NCBI RefSeq assembly: GCF_000332115.1
Contig: NC_020156.1
Location: 2,171,501 to 2,235,500, forward strand
Source of the DNA: Nonlabens dokdonensis DSW-6
GTDB lineage: Bacteria; Bacteroidota; Bacteroidia; Flavobacteriales; Flavobacteriaceae
Length of the DNA stretch: 64,000 nt
Reading direction: 5' to 3'
Every line of letters starts with the position of its first letter. Position 1 is the first letter of the stretch. The position numbers and the translations under genes were made by a program. The notes below the pieces were generated by a model. That model saw only the letters and a program-made list of their open reading frames with translations. It ran no database searches and was not told the origin of the DNA. Positions 60,047-64,000 of this stretch are shown piece by piece.

Positions 60047-60856
60047 TTACTCCTTCCATCGATAAGGATCTTCCTCATTTGAAGTAATTCCTAAAACTTC
60101 ATAGATATAATCAAATGTACTTAACAATCGAGGCTCACCATCTACTATAGCAACATCGTGCTCAAAATGCGCGCTAGGTTTCATGTCTCTGGTTTTTATC
60201 GTCCAGCCGTCTGGATAGTGCTTGATGTTTTTAGTCCCTAAATTGATCATAGGCTCTATCGCAACCGTCATTCCTTCCACAAACTTCTTCCCACGCCCAC
60301 GTTTACCGTAATTTGGCATTTGTGGATCTTCATGCATTACACGGCCTAATCCATGACCTACTAATTCACGTACAACTCCGTATCCAAATGATTCACAATA
60401 TTCCTGTATCGCATGTCCTACATCGCCCACACGTTTGCCAACTCTAAATTGCTCAATTCCTATGTACAATGAGTTTTTAGTTCGCTCTAAAAGATCTAAA
60501 GTTTCTTGAGGCACTTCTCCTACCGTAAAGGTATACGCATGATCACCGTAAAAGCCATCTACTATCGCACCACAATCTATGGAAAGCACATCGCCTTCTT
60601 TAATAGCTACTTCTTTTGGAATTCCATGGACTACTTCTTCATTAGGCGAGATTAATAATGTACTCGGACAGTCGTACAACCCTTTAAAACCAGGAATTGC
60701 ACCATTATCTCTTATATATTCTTCAGCTAGTGTGTCAAGGTGTAAAGTGGTAACACCAGGCTTGATTTCGGCAGCAATCATTCCTAATGTTTTACTTACC
60801 ATTAAGGCTGCGCGACGCATAATTTCTAGCTCTTCTTTATTTTTTGTTACAATCAT
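60047..60856 (-). CDS. map: Methionine aminopeptidase, type I
   Basis: Map removes the initiator Met from nascent proteins. The metal ligands are seen in order: LSIDCGAIVDGFYGDHAYTF (two Asp), GHGLGRVMHEDPQ (His), AIEPMINLG (Glu), and FEHDVAIVDGEPRLL (Glu equivalent). The start is the ATG 60854-60856 (MIVTKNKEELEIMRRAA), 269 residues. A longer frame from 60904 is unlikely because a promoter box lies inside it. Confidence 0.95.
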   Translation of the reverse strand: MIVTKNKEELEIMRRAALMVSKTLGMIAAEIKPGVTTLHLDTLAEEYIRDNGAIPGFKGLYDCPSTLLISPNEEVVHGIPKEVAIKEGDVLSIDCGAIVDGFYGDHAYTFTVGEVPQETLDLLERTKNSLYIGIEQFRVGKRVGDVGHAIQEYCESFGYGVVRELVGHGLGRVMHEDPQMPNYGKRGRGKKFVEGMTVAIEPMINLGTKNIKHYPDGWTIKTRDMKPSAHFEHDVAIVDGEPRLLSTFDYIYEVLGITSNEEDPYRWKE

Positions 60857-61556
60857 AATTTGTTGAAAGTCGCAAAGGTAATGATTCCGATAATCTTGAT
60901 TCAAACAATATTCTATTTATCAAGCATCTTGTTACTTTTTCGCATTGCTCCAAAAAGTAACCAAAAAGATCTAGGCTGTGGAACACCTGTCTAAAAATTT
61001 CATTCTTTGCGCTAAAGAAAAATAAAACTCTTTAGAATTCAAATGCATTATCATTGATTTGTTTTTATAATATTCAAATCATATCCCTGAGAAATCAACA
61101 ATTTTTCTTTTTTATGCTACATTCTTTTCATTTTTTACGACAGGCTTTCCAATGCCTTTTTAAAAAATCGACACACATCACAATTTTGTAACCCTATTAA
61201 GTGAATTAGGATAGATTTCGATAAAATTAATTAATACGGTTAACACTTAATTTTTATTTTCTCTAGGCAAAACGGTATTTTAAGGAGTTTTATAATCTTG
61301 TTGCTCTAGCTCGTAGTTTTAGCTTTCCTTTTTTGCATTTGAAGAGTGCAACAAGAGGGACGAACAATTACCTTAGTGGATTTAAAAAAAATGAACGTTA
61401 TGAATTGTATGGGTTTTCTCCATTGGGGAAATGTACGCAGGACAATGGGGCTTGTGCATGAATGAAAAATCTGAAATCTTAATTTTTTAAATCTCCGTGT
61501 TCAACACTCTCGATTCTTATACCTCATAAAATATCTATTTTCCTTAAATTAGCCAT
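60857..61556. other. Longest gene-free region (700 bp) with possible structured RNA
   Basis: It begins with the map promoter. A CTTGTTGC...GCAACAAG inverted repeat spans about 61297-61357. A CCATTG...CAATGG inverted repeat lies in 61420-61450, inside a 24-codon open frame (61391-61465, MNVMNCMGFLHWGNVRRTMG). Neither a known RNA motif (RNase P, tmRNA) nor a convincing protein is recognisable. The region is suspiciously long for this gene-dense chromosome. Confidence 0.5.
60873..60904 (-). promoter_or_regulatory. Promoter of map: TTG-N21-TACCTTTG
   Basis: On the minus strand TACCTTTG (60873-60880) matches TAnnTTTG and TTG (60902-60904) sits 21 bases upstream, within the consensus spacing. The box is 16 bases from the ATG at 60856. 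Confidence 0.65.
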
Positions 61557-62342
61557 ATGAATATCAACTTAAAAGACAAAACTGCTCTCGTTTGTGGCAG
61601 CAGTACCGGAATAGGAAGGGAAACTGCAAAACAATTTGCTCAGGCAGGTGCTCGAGTGATACTACTCGCTCGCAACCCTAATAAATTGCAACAGGTTCTT
61701 AGTGAATTGGACACGAGTCATCGCGATGATCATACGTATTTAGTAGCCGATTTTTCTAACTTTAGAGAAGTGGAAGATGTGGTTTCCGCTTTCGCGAAAG
61801 CGAATCCTATACACATCATCATCAATAATACGGGCGGTCCTGCACCAGGATTTCTCATCGATGCTGAGGTAGATGCGTTAGAACAAGCTTTTACACAACA
61901 TGTAAAATGCAACCAAGTTTTGATCAAAGCTTGTGCGCCAGGAATGAAAGAAGCTGGTTATGGTCGTGTGATCAATGTGATCTCCACGAGTGTAAAAGCA
62001 CCTATCGAATTTTTAGGAGTTTCTAACGTAATACGTGGCGCTGTAGCAAGCTGGGCAAAAACTCTAGCGACCGAATTAGGACCACATGGTATTACAGTAA
62101 ATAACATCTTGCCAGGATTCACAGCAACAGATCGATTAGATAAAATTATTTCTGGAAAAGCATCTCGTGCTGGTCACAGTGAAGAACAAGCTGCCGAAAT
62201 CATGAAAAGCTACGTGCCAGCAAGAAGATTTGCACAACCAGAAGAAGTAGCAAATGCGATTACTTTTTTAGCAAGCGATAAAGCTGGCTACATTAATGGT
62301 ATTAACTTGCCAGTTGATGGTGGAAGGACGAAGAGTCTTTAG
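61557..62342 (+). CDS. SDR-family oxidoreductase
   Basis: This 261-residue classical SDR has GSSTGIGRETA at residues 13-23, NNTGGPAPGF in place of NNAG, and PVDGGRTKSL at the C-terminus. Ser and Lys of the usual triad are present (ISTSV, SWAKTLA), but the canonical YxxxK Tyr is not obvious: the stretch reads VSNVIRGAVASWAKTLA. Its place before the ACMSD-like gene hints at a role in the same catabolic cluster. The palindrome encodes VSAFAKANP. Confidence 0.86.
   Translation: MNINLKDKTALVCGSSTGIGRETAKQFAQAGARVILLARNPNKLQQVLSELDTSHRDDHTYLVADFSNFREVEDVVSAFAKANPIHIIINNTGGPAPGFLIDAEVDALEQAFTQHVKCNQVLIKACAPGMKEAGYGRVINVISTSVKAPIEFLGVSNVIRGAVASWAKTLATELGPHGITVNNILPGFTATDRLDKIISGKASRAGHSEEQAAEIMKSYVPARRFAQPEEVANAITFLASDKAGYINGINLPVDGGRTKSL
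61788..61801. repeat. Palindrome GCTTTCGCGAAAGC, in second SDR gene
   Basis: The core is intact, AFAKA frame, in the helix before the third beta strand. Confidence 0.9.
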
Positions 62343-62382
62343 GACATAGAATTAAATTGGATATATCATAAAGAGATAAAAA

Positions 62383-62814
62383 ATGGCCTCACCTCTGATA
62401 TTTGTTCTCGCCTTAATTCTGGCAATTTTTATAATAGTTCCAATTCTTTTTGTGACTAGAAGAAACAATAAGAAATTTGAGGCTTCTATTGATAAAGAAC
62501 TGGAGCAACGAAAACTTCTTACTGATTCTTGGGATGATTTTTACGATTATTATTTGAAATTAGATTTTGAAAAGGACTTCATAACAGCCGTGGTAGATTC
62601 CGTAAAAATTTACTCTCCAATTGCTCAAATTATGATGTTACCTCATGATGATTTGTATAAGGATTTAAAACTAGATGCAGTAAACGAAGATGATGATGAA
62701 GTGATGAAACTTATTGAGAAGAAGATAGAAGGTTTTACTTATCAAGAAGGAGTATTGATAGATAATGATATCAATACTGTTTTTCAATTATTTAATTTTA
62801 TTAGAGAGAAATAA
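62383..62814 (+). CDS. Single-helix membrane protein of unknown function
   Basis: This 143-residue protein has one N-terminal membrane helix (about 5-26) followed by a basic stop (TRRNNKK) and an acidic cytoplasmic domain with many aromatic residues (WDDFYDYYLKLDFEKDF). I do not recognise the family. It lies 40 bases after the SDR in the same direction. Confidence 0.7.
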   Translation: MASPLIFVLALILAIFIIVPILFVTRRNNKKFEASIDKELEQRKLLTDSWDDFYDYYLKLDFEKDFITAVVDSVKIYSPIAQIMMLPHDDLYKDLKLDAVNEDDDEVMKLIEKKIEGFTYQEGVLIDNDINTVFQLFNFIREK

Positions 62815-62926
62815 CGACTAATTTAAAAATTGTTCTTGAACCTATTGCTAGTATTCGAAAGTCTAGATTCTGCTTTTTAAGTCAAAATCTTTGTACTTTG
62901 TACTCCAGACTTAACACAGCCCCAAA

Positions 62927-64000
62927 ATGAACAAAAAACTACGCATCAACGGTCATTCCCATTTACTTCCTTATCCAGAGCAAATTCCTGATTTCATGAG
63001 AGAAAAAGGGATTTTTTGGGTAGATCCAGAGCGTAAGAACATGCTGCAAAAAGACTGGTCACGTCCAGTTACTGATTCCAGTTTCTTTCTAGATGAAAAA
63101 CTTGAGTGGATGGATAAGTACAAACTGGACCATGCTGTGATTCTTAATTTGAGTCAGCTATATGGAAATGGTTTGCGCCTGGAGGAAATGAAACAAGCAT
63201 TACGTTTCCAAAATGATTTTAATGCCAAAGTACAACACGATCATCCTTCAAAATTCACGAGTGGTTTTGTGGTGCATCCAGGTTACGTGCGCGGTGCATT
63301 GTGGGAAATAGAGCGTTGTGTAAAAGTTTTAGGGATGAAGTTGCTTTGTCTGCCTACGCATTATATGGATACCATCGGGCAGTGGCGATGTATTTTTGAT
63401 GAAGAAAATGAACCGATTTTTGAACTCGCCAGCGAGCTCAATCTTGCTATAGAAATTCATCCTTATGATGGAGAAAAATTTATAAAACTACAAAATACCT
63501 CTTGGCGTTTTCATTTGATTTGGATGCTCGCACAATGTGCAGATGCCTATCATTTTTTGACTTTAAACGGTTATGCTTTTAAATATCCTGGCATGCGTAT
63601 ATGTTTTGCGCATGGAGGTCAACTCGCTCAAATGAATCTGGGACGTAGAATTCAAGGTTTTGACGGTAGACCAGATTTATTTGAAGGTAAAACACACCCA
63701 AGAAAATCAGTAGGTCATCCTAATATTTTCTTTGATACGCTGGTTCATGATACTGGTTCTTTAAAGTTATTAGTAGAGAATCAAGGAGCCAAACAGGTTC
63801 TTGTCGGTCTGGACGATCCATATCCGCTTGGAGAAATGGATAGTGAAAAACAAAGTTCTTATCCTGGTAAAATTATTGATCTCGCCATGGAGCGCAACAT
63901 TATTACACCAGATCAAGCAGACGATATGTGGGACGAGCATGTGGTGCGATGGCTTTTTGGTAGTGATGAAGCTGCTAAAAAGGTTTTTTATGAGCGTTTG
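62927..64000 (+). CDS. ACMSD-like amidohydrolase (partial, C-terminus beyond window)
   Basis: The frame from ATG 62927 stays open for 358 codons to the right edge. It resembles 2-amino-3-carboxymuconate-6-semialdehyde decarboxylase of the amidohydrolase superfamily, which acts in tryptophan (kynurenine) degradation. NGHSHLLPYPEQIP supplies the N-terminal HxH metal pair. IEIHPYDG and CFAHGGQLAQM provide the later His residues, and LVGLDDPYPLGEMD supplies the catalytic Asp. An insert with NMLQKDWSRPV near residue 39 is typical of ACMSD. The ALDH8-like enzyme at 49265-50710 would take its downstream product. Confidence 0.85.
   Translation, partial: MNKKLRINGHSHLLPYPEQIPDFMREKGIFWVDPERKNMLQKDWSRPVTDSSFFLDEKLEWMDKYKLDHAVILNLSQLYGNGLRLEEMKQALRFQNDFNAKVQHDHPSKFTSGFVVHPGYVRGALWEIERCVKVLGMKLLCLPTHYMDTIGQWRCIFDEENEPIFELASELNLAIEIHPYDGEKFIKLQNTSWRFHLIWMLAQCADAYHFLTLNGYAFKYPGMRICFAHGGQLAQMNLGRRIQGFDGRPDLFEGKTHPRKSVGHPNIFFDTLVHDTGSLKLLVENQGAKQVLVGLDDPYPLGEMDSEKQSSYPGKIIDLAMERNIITPDQADDMWDEHVVRWLFGSDEAAKKVFYERL

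Noticed and set aside
60857..60904. N-terminal extension of Map by 16 codons
   Set aside because: A TTG-N21-TACCTTTG promoter lies inside it, so the transcript would start after it.
60857..61556. RNase P RNA, tmRNA or 6S RNA
   Set aside because: The conserved RNase P core words and a tmRNA tag frame were looked for and not seen; 6S RNA cannot be judged without a covariance search.
1..64000. Prophage or classical insertion sequence with terminal inverted repeats
   Set aside because: No phage structural, integrase or DDE-transposase genes are visible; the only transposases are the two HUH enzymes with REP-like flanks.

Overview
The window looks like chromosomal DNA from a marine member of the Flavobacteriaceae (Bacteroidota). 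The evidence is low GC, start regions that follow the TAnnTTTG type of -7 promoter box with little Shine-Dalgarno signal, type IX secretion genes (gldJ, porU, porV), secreted proteins with C-terminal type IX sorting domains, and gene sets typical of the family (porV-cdd-pdhA-pdhC, an hpt-adk fusion, surE-lpxB). A genus such as Nonlabens is only a guess.

Layout. 1-2326 is the N-terminal 775 codons of a large YobI/KAP-like membrane P-loop NTPase that runs off the left edge and lies against the 3' end of a tRNA-Phe gene. 2794-14380 is the murF / gldJ / porU-porV / cytidine deaminase / pyruvate dehydrogenase E1alpha-E2 block. 14580-21607 carries an M28 peptidase, an SDR, purK, the hpt-adk fusion, a SusE/F-like secreted protein and obgE. 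21647-33090 is envelope and housekeeping: NamZ-type muramidase, LolC/E-like permease, NUC endonuclease, OppC-like permease, Prc protease, surE, lpxB and an NlpC/P60 lipoprotein. 33606-46114 holds comEC, two thioredoxin-like proteins, a POT peptide transporter, DPP4, HMG-CoA reductase and gpmI. 46126-64000 holds a HI0933-type flavoprotein, a RAYT transposase with its REP array, proC, an ALDH8-like dehydrogenase, a GH92 mannosidase, a large type IX cargo protein, apbE, a second small HUH transposase flanked by its own palindromes, map, an SDR and an ACMSD-like amidohydrolase that runs off the right edge.

Most unusual is a highly iterated palindrome with core GCTTTCGCGAAAGC. I count 16 copies and 3 degenerate ones. 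Fifteen of the 16 lie inside coding sequence, in all three reading frames (peptides AFAKA, RFRES or LSRK). Their spacing is far more even than chance: mean about 3.7 kb, standard deviation about 1.1 kb by hand. In several enzymes the motif appears to replace sequence in place without changing length, which suggests selection for a DNA site (HIP1-like, uptake-like or nucleoid-associated) rather than simple insertion. No copy lies in the first 6.3 kb.

The second theme is two independent HUH-transposase/REP systems. RAYT-1 (47330-47887) sits beside a tandem array of about 150-bp units carrying AACCAAACATGCCAAG hairpins. The transposase at 58177-58602 lies between two palindromes, and a third copy 25 kb away carries a compensatory base-pair change. 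Several other intergenic repeat families (GAACTC/GAATTT tracts, CTCCTCGCC and CTCCTTTCC arms, GTCAGTTCGAGCG boxes, an octamer tandem repeat) fill most long gene-free stretches.
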